Assembly: GCF_004349245.1 (NCBI RefSeq)
Contig: NZ_SMLC01000041.1
Coordinates: 1 to 50,275 of the forward strand
DNA length: 50,275 nt
Source: Actinomadura sp. 6K520
GTDB lineage: Bacteria; Actinomycetota; Actinomycetes; Streptosporangiales; Streptosporangiaceae
Reading direction: 5' to 3'
Made by a program: the position numbers and the translations under genes. Position 1 is the first letter of the stretch. Each line of letters starts with the position of its first letter. Under the pieces are notes generated by a model. The model was given only the letters and a program-made list of their open reading frames with translations, searched no databases and was not told the origin of the DNA. Below are positions 7,850 through 16,046 of this stretch, piece by piece.

Positions 7850-8806
7850 GTGAACCGAACGCGAACGATCTTCTACGACTGCGACACCGGCATCGACGAC
7901 GCGATGACACTGCTGTATCTGGCGTCCCGCATCCGGGCCGGTGCGGTGGACCTGGCCGGGGTCGGCACCGTCCACGGCAACGTCGATCCGCTGACCGGCG
8001 CGCTGAACACGCTGCGCGTGCTGGAGCTGGCGGGGATCCAGGAGGGCGTGCCGGTCGCGGTCGGCGCCGCCCGGCCGGTGGCGCAGGATGTCCACTACGC
8101 GGCCGACTGGCACGGGACGGACGGCCTGGGCGACACGCACCTGCCCGAACCGGCGGGACGGCCGGTCGCCGAGCCCGCCGCCGCGCTGCTGGTCCGGCTG
8201 GCCCGCGCGATGCCGGGTGAGCTGACCGTGCTCGCGACGGGGCCGCTGACCAACCTCGGCGCGGCGCTGCTGCTCGACCCGGAGCTGCCCTCGCTGGTCC
8301 GGGAGGTCGTCGTCATGGGCGGCGCGTTCGACCACCCGGGCAACATCACCACGCACGCCGAGGCGAACATCTGGCACGACCCCGAGGCCGCCGACCTGGT
8401 GTTCGCGGCGGACTGGCCGGTCCTGCTCGTGCCGCTGGACGCGACGCACCCGACCGCCGTCCACGGCGACTGGCTCGACCGGCTCGCGGCGCACGACACG
8501 GCGGCGGCCCGTTTCGCCGTCCGGGTCCTGTCGTTCTACGTCGACGCGTACACGCCGGTGCTGCGGAACCGGGGCGCGGTCATCCACGACGCGCTCGCCG
8601 CGATGCTCATGCTGGAGCCGGAGCTCGGCGAGTACGCCCAGCGGGCCGTGCGGGTGGAGCTGCGGGGCAAGCTGACGCGCGGCACGACGGTGTGGGACGC
8701 CCGGTCGCTGCCCGCCGCGGACACCCGCCGCCCGGTCCGCGTCGCCGTCGGCGGCGACGTCCCGGCCTTCCACGAACGGCTGCTGTCGGCCCTCACATCG
8801 CTGTGA
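7850..8806 (+). CDS. Nucleoside hydrolase (IU-type N-ribosylhydrolase)
   Basis: Hydrolyses the N-glycosidic bond of ribonucleosides for purine/pyrimidine salvage. The 318-residue protein begins with the family's Ca2+-binding signature, DCDTGIDDAM (Asp10, Asp12, Asp16, Asp17). It continues with VGTVHGNV, LATGPLTNL, VVMGGAF and the EANIWHDPEAA region. GTG 7850 fits both the usual N-terminal distance to the motif and a leaderless promoter; an in-frame extension upstream to 7757 has no support. Base specificity cannot be read from sequence. Confidence 0.88.
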   Translation: MNRTRTIFYDCDTGIDDAMTLLYLASRIRAGAVDLAGVGTVHGNVDPLTGALNTLRVLELAGIQEGVPVAVGAARPVAQDVHYAADWHGTDGLGDTHLPEPAGRPVAEPAAALLVRLARAMPGELTVLATGPLTNLGAALLLDPELPSLVREVVVMGGAFDHPGNITTHAEANIWHDPEAADLVFAADWPVLLVPLDATHPTAVHGDWLDRLAAHDTAAARFAVRVLSFYVDAYTPVLRNRGAVIHDALAAMLMLEPELGEYAQRAVRVELRGKLTRGTTVWDARSLPAADTRRPVRVAVGGDVPAFHERLLSALTSL

Positions 8807-8849
8807 CCGGTGGACCCCGGGCGGGTTCCCGGGCTCCCGGAGTGCCGGT

Positions 8850-9608
8850 GTGTCCTCCGCAGACTTTATTGTTGAAACTGTGATCAACACCTTGGACGAC
8901 GGTTCGCTGCAGCGGATCCTGGTCGTGATGGCGCATCCGGACGACGTCGACTTCGGCGCCGCCGGGACGGTGGCGGGCTGGACCGACCGCGGGATCGAGG
9001 TCGGCTACCTCATGGTCACCGACGGCGACGCCGGCGGGTTCGACGACGGCATCACCCGCCAGGAGATGGCCGCGCTGCGCCGCGCGGAGCAGCTCGCCGC
9101 GGCCAAGTGCGTCGGCGTGAGCGACGTCCGGTGGCTCGGCCGCCCCGACGGGCGGGTCGAGGCGACGCTGGACCTGCGCCGCGACATCGCCCGCGTGATC
9201 AGGCAGGTGCGGCCGGACCGGGTGCTGATGCCGAGCCCCGAGCGCAACTACGAGCGGATCTACCCGAGCCACCCCGACCACCGCGCGGTCGGCGCGGCCG
9301 CGCTCGACGCCGTCTACCCCGACGCGCGCAACCCGTACGCGTTCCCGGAGCTGCTCGCCGACGAGGGGCTCGACGCCTGGACGGTGCGCGAGGTGTGGCT
9401 CAGCGGCGGCCCGGCCGTGAACCACTACGTCGACATCACCGACCGGTTCGACCGGAAGCTGACCGCGCTGCGGGCCCACGCCAGCCAGACCGCGCACATG
9501 GACGACCTGCCGGGGATGCTGCGCGGCTGGCTGTCGGCCAACGCAGCGGCGGCGGGCCTGCCCGAGGGCGCGCTCGCCGAGGCGTTCCAGGTCGTCGACA
9601 CCGCCTGA
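8850..9608 (+). CDS. PIG-L (LmbE-like) family deacetylase
   Basis: Zinc-dependent N-acetylglucosaminyl deacetylase family. The 252-residue protein carries the hallmark AHPDD (zinc ligands His and Asp plus the catalytic Asp) close to the N-terminus and the third ligand in SHPDH. The family includes the mycothiol enzymes MshB and Mca, but this protein is shorter than either and lacks context for mycothiol, so the substrate is open. GTG 8850 has GGAG seven bases upstream. An in-frame GTG at 8880 sits seven bases behind an AT-rich TATTGT (8867-8872) and is a plausible leaderless alternative start. Confidence 0.85.
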   Translation: MSSADFIVETVINTLDDGSLQRILVVMAHPDDVDFGAAGTVAGWTDRGIEVGYLMVTDGDAGGFDDGITRQEMAALRRAEQLAAAKCVGVSDVRWLGRPDGRVEATLDLRRDIARVIRQVRPDRVLMPSPERNYERIYPSHPDHRAVGAAALDAVYPDARNPYAFPELLADEGLDAWTVREVWLSGGPAVNHYVDITDRFDRKLTALRAHASQTAHMDDLPGMLRGWLSANAAAAGLPEGALAEAFQVVDTA

Positions 9609-9702
9609 CCCGTTATCGTCACTTTCCAAAATCAATCCCTCACAAGCCGTAATCGGCGCGTGATCGGGCATGATGCCCCGTGCGACGGACTCGGGGGGTG
9701 TC

Positions 9703-10158
9703 ATGCCGCAGGAGATCGAAGCGACCGCCACGTCCAGGGCCACGGCCGAAGTGATCTTCAAGCATCTGGCCGTGGCCGAGGCATGGGGCGAGTGGGGCGG
9801 GCTCTGGACCCGCGGGAAGCGGGAGTCGGCGGGCGACGACCGTCCGAACGGGATCGGCGCCGTCCGGCGCGTCCCGCCCTGGCGTGAGGAAGTCGTCGCC
9901 TGGGACCCGCCCAAGCACTACGGCTACATCGTGCTGACGGGACCGCCGCCGCGCCGCCTCCGGGTGGACGTCACGCTGGAACCGCACCACTCGGGCACCC
10001 TGATCCGCTGGCACGGCACGTTCGACGCCTTCCCGGGCACGGGGCGGGTCATGCGGGCGCTACTGCACCGCAGGTTCGGCTCGTACGCGCGGCGGGCGGC
10101 GCGGCACGCCGAACGCTGCGAGCCCGGCTGCCCGGCCCGCCTCCCCGGCGCGATCTGA
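9703..10158 (+). CDS. SRPBCC (START-like, polyketide cyclase/dehydrase) protein
   Basis: A 151-residue helix-grip domain. It begins MPQEIEATATSRATAEVIF with the conserved early strand, helix and W residues (AWGEWGGLW), and ends with the long amphipathic helix and an Arg-rich tail. Such proteins bind hydrophobic ligands; no catalytic prediction is possible. ATG 9703 is chosen because a G-rich stretch (9693-9700) lies just upstream. It stands alone between PIG-L and a repeat-bearing convergent spacer. Confidence 0.72.
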   Translation: MPQEIEATATSRATAEVIFKHLAVAEAWGEWGGLWTRGKRESAGDDRPNGIGAVRRVPPWREEVVAWDPPKHYGYIVLTGPPPRRLRVDVTLEPHHSGTLIRWHGTFDAFPGTGRVMRALLHRRFGSYARRAARHAERCEPGCPARLPGAI

Positions 10159-10184
10159 ACTCGGGGACGGTGCAGTCGGGCGAC

Positions 10185-10290
10185 GGAGCTCGTCCATTGA
10201 ATGGCGGTGGGCGGGGGCTGGCGGACGGTGGGCCGAGCGGAGCTCGTCCATTGAATGGCGGTGGGTGGGGGCTGGCGGACGGTGGGCCGA
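10185..10290 (+). repeat. Two tandem copies (A, B) of a dispersed ~50-bp repeat
   Basis: Copies start at 10185 and 10239, a 54-bp period. They differ at one base (GCGGGGGCTG against GTGGGGGCTG) over about 52 bp. Each carries GAGCTC, the small palindrome CCATTGAATGG and a G-rich tail. A third, inverted copy lies inside the metalloprotease gene at 4379-4427. The location is the spacer between two convergent genes. Confidence 0.85.
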
Positions 10291-10297
10291 CCGTCCG
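10276..10297. terminator. Hairpin at the end of repeat copy B
   Basis: CGGACGGT (10276-10283) pairs with ACCGTCCG (10290-10297) around a six-base loop. It lies between convergent stops and could end transcription from both sides. Copy A lacks the second arm. Confidence 0.55.
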
Positions 10298-10310
10298 ACG
10301 GGCCGGACCA

Positions 10311-11117
10311 TCAGGGGCTGATCGGCCGGGTCAGCTTGGTGCCCTCGTCGGCGGCGACGGCGAGGCAGACCACGTTGCGGTCGCCCTGCCGCCATGAGTC
10401 GGCCGTGGGGTAGTAGGAGAGCACGTCGAGCGAACCGGCCGCCGGGTCGCGGCGAAGCCTGCTCAGCATCCGCTCCTTGCAGCCGTCCGAGACGAGCACG
10501 AACATCTGCCGCTCGTCCGGCTTGACGGAGCCGGACATCTGGAAGGCGGCCATCACCTCACCGTCATGCGGTCCGTCACACGGGACGATCTCGACGCGCT
10601 TGACCATGGCCTGTTCCCCGTGCGCGGTGTTGGGGACGCCCTTGTCGTCGTTGATGCAGTCGCCGACTTTGATCTTCTTGACGTCCACCCCCTCCGCCTC
10701 GGTCCGGGACATGCCGTTCGAGCCACTGGCGTTGTCCGATGAGAGAACGGAGGTACCTTCCAGGACGAGACCGGCCGCGATGAACACCATCCACAGGCAT
10801 GACATGACGATGCCGCCGATCGCGAAGCCACGGCCCTTCTCGCCGGTTCGCGCGATCTGGCGGAGGGCGACGATTCCGAGGATCACGCCGAGGAGCCCGC
10901 CGAAGATCCCGAACATCAAGGCGACCTTGGACAGCGTGTTGCTGAACTGGCCTTGGGCCGGGAGCCCGTAACCGGGACCTGCCGGCATCTGCGGACCGTG
11001 ACCGGGCATCGGCGGCCGGCCGTGGCCGGGGCCGCCTCCTGTGGGTGGGGGCGGGGGCGGATGAGAGACCCGCGGGTAGGCGCCCGGCTGTCCGGGCGCG
11101 GGGGGAGGATGAGTCAT
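10311..11117 (-). CDS. DUF4190 / septum-formation-family membrane protein
   Basis: A 268-residue protein in three parts. The first is a Pro/Gly-rich cytoplasmic tail (residues 1-57). The second is a DUF4190-like pair of membrane segments (LSKVALMFGIFGGLLGVILG and GGIVMSCLWMVFIAAGLVLE). The third is an extracellular domain of the septum-formation type, with KVGDCIND, PCDGPHDGEVMAAF and four cysteines likely to form disulfides. The domain pair is common in actinobacteria and has no proven biochemical role. ATG 11117 follows a weak GAG-type ribosome-binding site, and the gene lies 30 bp behind the response regulator on the same strand. Confidence 0.72.
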   Translation of the reverse strand: MTHPPPAPGQPGAYPRVSHPPPPPPTGGGPGHGRPPMPGHGPQMPAGPGYGLPAQGQFSNTLSKVALMFGIFGGLLGVILGIVALRQIARTGEKGRGFAIGGIVMSCLWMVFIAAGLVLEGTSVLSSDNASGSNGMSRTEAEGVDVKKIKVGDCINDDKGVPNTAHGEQAMVKRVEIVPCDGPHDGEVMAAFQMSGSVKPDERQMFVLVSDGCKERMLSRLRRDPAAGSLDVLSYYPTADSWRQGDRNVVCLAVAADEGTKLTRPISP

Positions 11118-11127
11118 ACAGAGACAG

Positions 11128-11147
11128 CGCGCGGACGGACCCGCGCG
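11128..11147 (-). terminator. Hairpin after the LuxR-type regulator gene
   Basis: CGCGCGG (11128-11134) pairs with CCGCGCG (11141-11147) around six bases, directly behind the regulator stop. It may separate the two-component operon from the DUF4190 gene. Confidence 0.4.
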
Positions 11148-11789
11148 TCACACGAGGCGGCGGGCGGCGGCCCAGCGGGACAGCTCGTGCCGATTGGACA
11201 GCTGCAGTTTCCGCAGGACGCTGCTGACGTGCGTCTCGACCGTCTTGACGGAGATGAACAGCTCCTTGGCGATCTCCTTGTAGGCGTAGCCGCGGGCGAT
11301 GAGCCGCAGCACCTCCCGCTCCCGCTGGGTGATCTGGTCCAGCTCGGGATCGACGCTGGGCGCGTCGGTGGCGGCGAACGCGTCCAGTACGAAGCCGGCG
11401 AGGCGCGGCGAGAACACGGCGTCGCCCTCGGCCACCCGGCCGATCGCGTCGGTCAGCTCCGGGCCCGAAATCGTCTTGGTGACGTAGCCGCGCGCCCCGC
11501 CCCGGACGACGCCGATCACGTCCTCCGCCGCGTCCGACACCGACAGCGCGAGGAACTTCGACGGGACGGCGCCGTGCAGCCGCCGCAGCACCTCGATCCC
11601 CCCGCCGCCGGGGAGGTGCACGTCCAGCAGCACCACGTCCGGCCGGGTCGCGCGGATCACCGAGACCGCCTCGTCGACGTCGCCGGCCTCCCCGACGATC
11701 TCGACCCCGCCGCCGAGCTCGGCCTTGACCCCGGTCCGGAACATCTGGTGGTCGTCGACCAGCACGACCCTCTTCAACGGCTCGCTCAA
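11148..11789 (-). CDS. LiaR/NarL-type LuxR-family response regulator
   Basis: A 213-residue regulator. The receiver domain has acidic residues Asp12/Asp13, the phospho-acceptor Asp56 (VVLLDVHLP) and Lys105 (VTKTIS). The C-terminal LuxR helix-turn-helix is at about 150-205 (ITQREREVLRLIARGYAYKE to TVETHVSSVLRKL). The TTG start at 11789 overlaps the kinase stop as TTGA with AAGGA upstream, showing translational coupling with the kinase. Partner of the PspC-containing histidine kinase; probable targets include the divergent LiaF-like operon. Confidence 0.9.
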   Translation of the reverse strand: MSEPLKRVVLVDDHQMFRTGVKAELGGGVEIVGEAGDVDEAVSVIRATRPDVVLLDVHLPGGGGIEVLRRLHGAVPSKFLALSVSDAAEDVIGVVRGGARGYVTKTISGPELTDAIGRVAEGDAVFSPRLAGFVLDAFAATDAPSVDPELDQITQREREVLRLIARGYAYKEIAKELFISVKTVETHVSSVLRKLQLSNRHELSRWAAARRLV

Positions 11790-13099
11790 GATTTCCTTAT
11801 CTCCAATCGCACCTCGGTCCCCTCGCCCGGCTCGGTACGGACGGTGGCCTTGCCGCCGTTGCGCTCCATACGTCCGATGATGGACTCCCGGACGCCCATC
11901 CTGTCCTCCGGGACCTGGTCGAGGTCGAATCCCTTGCCGCGGTCGCGGACGAAGATGGCCACCTCGTCGCCCTCCACCTCGGCGTAGACCGACACGGCCG
12001 GGGCCCCGGCGTACTTGGCGGCGTTCACCATGGCCTCCCGCGCGGCCTGCAGCGCCGCGCGGAGCCCCTCGTCCAGCGACGTGTCCCCCACGCAGACGGT
12101 CTCGATCGGCACGCCGTGGTCGTCCTCGACCTCGCCCGCCGTCTCCCGGATCGCGGCGGCGAACGTCTGGTCGGGGTCGTCGCGCGGCTGGTAGAGCCAC
12201 GTCCGCAGCGTCCGCTCCTGGGACCTCGCGAGCCGCTGCACCTCGCGGGCGTCGGCCGCGTTCCGCTGGATGAGGGTCAGCGTGTGCAGCACCGAGTCGT
12301 GGATGTGCGCGGCCAGCTCGGCGCGCTCCTGGGACCGGATCCGCTCGTGCCGCTCGACGTCCAGGTCCTGCCAGAGCCGCACCACCCACGGCGTCACGAT
12401 CACCGCGACACCGCTGAGGATGATCAGCATCGCGATGATGACGGACCCCGCCTGCGCGGCCTCGACGTTCTGCACCAGGACGCCGCCGACGCCGCCGACG
12501 ACCAGCAGCAGGCCGAGCAGGCTGCGCAGCCACCGCTCCCGCAGCGGCAGCGTCCAGCGCTGCCGCTGGTCGCGGTCGGCCTGCTGCCACAGGATCGCGG
12601 CGCCGATGCCGCCGATGGCGAACGGCCACAACGCCCACTGGACGATCCCCGCCGCACCCCACGGCAGCGCCGCCAGGCCCACGGTGACCGCCACGTAGGC
12701 CAGCAGCTGGCCCCAGTCGCGGCCGCGTCTGCGGCCGGCCGCCCGTTCGTCCTTGCCGGGTGCGGGCACCAGGATCCAGAACGCGGCGTACGCGGCGATC
12801 CCCAGCCCGCTCGCCATCGTCAGCAGCACGAACGCCATCCGGACGACCAGGACGTCCACGCCGAGGTGCCCGGCCAGGCCGCGGCACACGCCGGCGATGA
12901 GCCTGCCCTCGGCGGCCCGCCCGAGCCGCGGCGCCGCCGGTGTCGCGCCCGCGCCCCCCTCCAGGCGCCCGGACGGCGCGGACGGCGGCGCGCCCGGCTG
13001 CCCGGGCGCCGCGTCGGGCGTCCCGGCCGTCTGTTCGCTCACCGCCGTCCCTTCCGAGGTTCCGTCACGCTCGACGATCGTCACTCTGTCGATCGTCAC
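11786..13099 (-). CDS. PspC-domain sensor histidine kinase (LiaS-like)
   Basis: A 437-residue membrane kinase. Residues 1-55 are Pro/Ala-rich. A PspC domain follows (EGRLIAGVCRGLAGHLGVD to AAFWILVP), then several membrane segments up to about 240. A HisKA_3-type dimerisation helix carries the phospho-accepting His267 in AAHIHDSVLHTL, followed by an HATPase domain (REAMVNAAKYAGA, VRDRGKGFD, GEGTEVRLEI). The fused PspC domain suggests that it senses envelope stress through the membrane. GTG 13099 is taken as start; an in-frame GTG 15 bases later is possible. Forms an operon with the response regulator, divergent from the LiaF-like gene. Confidence 0.88.
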   Translation of the reverse strand: MTIDRVTIVERDGTSEGTAVSEQTAGTPDAAPGQPGAPPSAPSGRLEGGAGATPAAPRLGRAAEGRLIAGVCRGLAGHLGVDVLVVRMAFVLLTMASGLGIAAYAAFWILVPAPGKDERAAGRRRGRDWGQLLAYVAVTVGLAALPWGAAGIVQWALWPFAIGGIGAAILWQQADRDQRQRWTLPLRERWLRSLLGLLLVVGGVGGVLVQNVEAAQAGSVIIAMLIILSGVAVIVTPWVVRLWQDLDVERHERIRSQERAELAAHIHDSVLHTLTLIQRNAADAREVQRLARSQERTLRTWLYQPRDDPDQTFAAAIRETAGEVEDDHGVPIETVCVGDTSLDEGLRAALQAAREAMVNAAKYAGAPAVSVYAEVEGDEVAIFVRDRGKGFDLDQVPEDRMGVRESIIGRMERNGGKATVRTEPGEGTEVRLEIRKS

Positions 13100-13205
13100 A
13101 CGTCAGGGCGTGGATCGCATCAGGGCCCGACCCGAGGTTCACCTCAGGGTCGGATCAGGGGCGTCCCCGATACCGTGCGCGGGCGCGGCAGGCCACGATG
13201 GTGGC

Positions 13206-14576
13206 ATGAGCGAGGATCGGGACCTCAGGAACGGCGGCGACGCCGAGCACGGCGGGAGCGTCAGGACCGGCGGGGGCTACACCCGGCTGGCGCGCGACGG
13301 CGACCGCCGCGTGCTCGCCGGCGTGTGCACCGGCCTCGGCCGCTACACCGGCATCGACCCCGTCGTGTTCCGCGTGGGGCTCGCGGTCCTGGTCCTCGCG
13401 CACGGGCAGGGCATCTTCCTCTACATCGCGGCGGCGCTGCTGATGCCCGCGACCCCGGGGGAGTCGTCGCTCGCCGAGCAGTTCTTCAAGCGCTGGTTCG
13501 ACGCCGCGGCCGTGCTGACCGTCCTCGGCGCGCTGCTGGGCGCGGGCGTCGCGTTCAGCATCGTCGGCGGCGCCCCCACCGACGCGATCGCCGTCATGGT
13601 GGTGGTCGGGCTGGTGCTCCTCGTCGCGCACTCGCGGGGGGTGGACCTGGTGGCCGCCGCGCGGGCGGTCCCGGAGCGGCTCTCCGGGCACCGGCCGGAA
13701 CCGTCCGCCGAGTGGACCCGCTCCGAGGACGTCACCGTCGGCGGCGTCTCCCTGTACAAGGACACCGGGGAGTACGAGGACACCGGGCACGAGCGGGAGG
13801 ACGGACCGTCCTGGACGGGCGCCGGCCGCCTCCCCGAAGGCATGATCGACCTCGCCGCGTACGGCGCCGCGCACGCGGCCGCCCGGGACGCGGCGCTGCA
13901 CGCCGACGACACCGGGCCGGCGGCGAAGCCGCCCGGGAAGGCGCCCGCGAAGCGGGACGGCTGCGGGCGCTCCCCCGCGGCGACGATCACGCTGCTGGCC
14001 GCCATGGCGGTCGGCGCGGCGATGATCCCGGTCGCGCAGCCGTACGCCGCCCCGGACTCCTGGCTGATCGTCATGGCCCCCGCGCTCGCGGTCATCGGGT
14101 GCGGGCTCGTCCTCGGCGGCTGGTTCCGCACGCGCGGGCTCGCCACCGCGGGGACCGTGCTGACGCTCGCCATGCTGACCACGGCGGCCGCGGGCGAGCT
14201 GCCGCGCAACGCCGAGTACGGCGAGGTGGAGTGGCGCCCCGTGGACGCCGCGCAGACCGGCCAGGAGTACAAGGTCGGCGTCGGGCAGGGAACGCTCGAC
14301 CTGACGTCCCTGCCGGTCGCCGCCGGGCAGCGCGTCACGATCACCGCCGAGGTCATGCTCGGCGGGCTGGAGGTCAGGGTGCCGGCCGCCGCGCGCGTCA
14401 TGGTGGACGCCAGGATCACGCTCGGCGACCTGCGCGTCGGCAGCAAGACGACCAGCGGCCCGAACGTCCGGAGCACGGAGGTCATGGAGCCCGAGGCGAG
14501 ACCGGGCGAGAACCCGCCGGTGATCGTCCTGCGGATCCGCGGGAAGGTCGGCGACGTGGACGTGCGCCGTGGCTGA
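13206..14576 (+). CDS. PspC-domain protein with LiaF-like C-terminus
   Basis: A 456-residue membrane protein. The N-terminal PspC domain (RRVLAGVCTGLGRYTGIDP to LYIAAALLMP) is followed by membrane segments near 95-140, a charged cytoplasmic stretch and a second membrane block near 255-325. The C-terminal domain resembles the LiaF 'cell wall-active antibiotics response' domain (VGVGQGTLDL, ITAEVMLGGLEVRVP, ITLGDLRVG). LiaF negatively controls LiaS in Firmicutes; a similar role here is inferred from the divergent PspC kinase and LiaR-like regulator. ATG 13206 begins MSEDRDLRNG. Confidence 0.82.
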   Translation: MSEDRDLRNGGDAEHGGSVRTGGGYTRLARDGDRRVLAGVCTGLGRYTGIDPVVFRVGLAVLVLAHGQGIFLYIAAALLMPATPGESSLAEQFFKRWFDAAAVLTVLGALLGAGVAFSIVGGAPTDAIAVMVVVGLVLLVAHSRGVDLVAAARAVPERLSGHRPEPSAEWTRSEDVTVGGVSLYKDTGEYEDTGHEREDGPSWTGAGRLPEGMIDLAAYGAAHAAARDAALHADDTGPAAKPPGKAPAKRDGCGRSPAATITLLAAMAVGAAMIPVAQPYAAPDSWLIVMAPALAVIGCGLVLGGWFRTRGLATAGTVLTLAMLTTAAAGELPRNAEYGEVEWRPVDAAQTGQEYKVGVGQGTLDLTSLPVAAGQRVTITAEVMLGGLEVRVPAAARVMVDARITLGDLRVGSKTTSGPNVRSTEVMEPEARPGENPPVIVLRIRGKVGDVDVRRG

Positions 14577-14598
14577 GCGGCGCGGAACGGAGAACGGC

Positions 14599-14838
14599 AT
14601 GACCGGGACGGGCACGGCCGGGACGCAGGCCACCGGGCGGCGGCGGCACGGGTTCGACCCGGCGGGTCCCCTCACCGGGCTGTTCTTCCTGGCCCTCGCG
14701 GGCCTGTTCCTGGCGGAGGGCCTGTCCGGCGAGCGGGTGCTGGCGCCCGCGGTCCTGGCGCCGGTGGTGCTGATCGGGCTCGGCCTGGTCGGGATCGTCC
14801 GCGTCCTGACCCGCTCGCGCCGCCGCCACCTGCGCTGA
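14599..14838 (+). CDS. Small two-helix membrane protein
   Basis: A 79-residue protein with two hydrophobic segments (LTGLFFLALAGLFLAEGL and APAVLAPVVLIGLGLVGIV) and an Arg-rich C-terminus. ATG 14599 has GGAG at good distance. A GTG at 14569 overlapping the upstream stop is the alternative. It is co-transcribed with the LiaF-like gene and may belong to the same envelope-stress unit. No family function is known to me. Confidence 0.7.
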   Translation: MTGTGTAGTQATGRRRHGFDPAGPLTGLFFLALAGLFLAEGLSGERVLAPAVLAPVVLIGLGLVGIVRVLTRSRRRHLR

Positions 14839-14870
14839 CCCTGCCGTCCCGGCCCGCCGCGACCGGGAAG

Positions 14871-14876
14871 TAACCT
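14871..14876 (+). promoter_or_regulatory. -10 box upstream of tetR (14911)
   Basis: TAACCT in an otherwise GC-rich 72-bp spacer, 35 bp before the regulator's start codon. No convincing -35. Confidence 0.35.
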
Positions 14877-14910
14877 GATCTCGAGGGCCAGGGGAGCAGA
14901 GCGAGGTCAG

Positions 14911-15609
14911 ATGTCAGGTCAGCCCGGCACGCCCGAGACGAGCGGCACCGACGTGCTGCCCGGCTCCCGTTCCGCGCTGGACCCGGGCCGCGCCATCAAG
15001 CCCGGCCGGCACGGCCTGTCGCCCGAGACCGTCGCGGGCATCCAGCGCGAGCGGCTCATCGACGCGTTCGTCCAGGTCGTGTCGGAGCGCGGGTTCGCGC
15101 ACACCACGATCAGCCGGGTGACCGAGGCCGCGGGCGTCACGAAGAAGACCTTCTACGCGCACTTCACGGACCTCGACGACTGCTTCCTCGCCGCCTACCG
15201 GCGCGGCATGGACATCCTGCTCACCCGCATGACGGAGGTCTACGAGGCCGCGCCGACCTGGCCGGACGGCATCCACGCCGCGCTGCGCACCATGCTCGCC
15301 GACCTCGCCCGCGAGCCGCGGTTCGCGCGGGCCTCCCTCGTCGAGGTGAACGCGGCGGGCCCGCGGGTGCGGCAGGCGCGCATCGACAACCTCACCCGGT
15401 TACGCGCGTTCTTCGCCGCGCCGTCCCTGCCGCCCGTCCCGGTCGCGGTGGTCGACGCGATCGTGGGCGGCATCTACAGCGCGATACACGTGCAGACGGA
15501 GACGGGCGAGACGGACGAGCTGCCGTCGCTGCTGCCGTCCCTCACCTACTTCGTGCTGCTGCCCCTGGTCGGCCGCGAGGCCGCGTCGCCCTACCTGTCG
15601 GAGACCTGA
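14911..15609 (+). CDS. TetR-family transcriptional regulator
   Basis: A 232-residue repressor-type protein with an unusually long N-terminal tail of about 45 residues. The helix-turn-helix (FAHTTISRVTEAAGVTKKTF, then YAHFTDLDDC) is at about 68-95. The helical C-terminus is the ligand pocket. The ATG at 14911 follows GAGG. It overlaps the convergent cupin gene by 19 bp at the 3' ends. Its target is unknown; the upstream small membrane gene or the convergent gene are the nearest candidates. Confidence 0.88.
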   Translation: MSGQPGTPETSGTDVLPGSRSALDPGRAIKPGRHGLSPETVAGIQRERLIDAFVQVVSERGFAHTTISRVTEAAGVTKKTFYAHFTDLDDCFLAAYRRGMDILLTRMTEVYEAAPTWPDGIHAALRTMLADLAREPRFARASLVEVNAAGPRVRQARIDNLTRLRAFFAAPSLPPVPVAVVDAIVGGIYSAIHVQTETGETDELPSLLPSLTYFVLLPLVGREAASPYLSET

Positions 15610-16046
15610 CCCGGCGCGGCCCACGCGGGCCCCGGTCCCCCGGCGTGCAGGCTGACCGCGAACGCCGGGCCGGGGTTGGTCAGCGCGTTCGGCGACCCGC
15701 CGTGCGCCGGCGTGCCGTGCACCCGGACGCGGTTGGCGCGCAGCGGCCGCTCGGTCACCCCGGACTCGGCGATCACCACCTCCGTCAACTCCCCCGCGAC
15801 CAGCGTGCTGACCCGCCCGCGGACGGGCCCGCCGTGGCCGGGCGGCCAGGTCGTGAGCCACACCAGGCCGTCGAGCCGGACGTGGACCGGCCGCTCGGCG
15901 TCGAATCCGACGAGCCGCCACCACTCGCCGGGGCGTCCGGCGAGTTCCCGGACGAGGGCGGCGAGCCGCCCCACCGTGGGCGGGTGCGCGGTGATCGCGC
16001 GGCCGTGCGGATCTTCCTGGCCGCGCATGGTGAGATCGGGAACCAC
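15591..16046 (-). CDS. Cysteine-dioxygenase-like cupin lacking the metal ligands
   Basis: A 151-residue protein with the framework of actinobacterial type I cysteine dioxygenases: LAALVRELAG, VWLTTWPPGHGG, VAGELTEVVI, ALTNPGPAFAVSLHA. The expected HxH iron ligands after the WxPG turn are replaced (GGPVRGR in place of a HDHGG-like segment). The third histidine (H-x-V-x-N) is replaced too, by NALTN. It therefore probably has no dioxygenase activity. GTG 16046 has AAGGA seven bases upstream and is preferred to the ATG at 16028, which has none. It could be a degenerate paralogue with a binding role. Confidence 0.6.
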   Translation of the reverse strand: MVPDLTMRGQEDPHGRAITAHPPTVGRLAALVRELAGRPGEWWRLVGFDAERPVHVRLDGLVWLTTWPPGHGGPVRGRVSTLVAGELTEVVIAESGVTERPLRANRVRVHGTPAHGGSPNALTNPGPAFAVSLHAGGPGPAWAAPGQVSDR

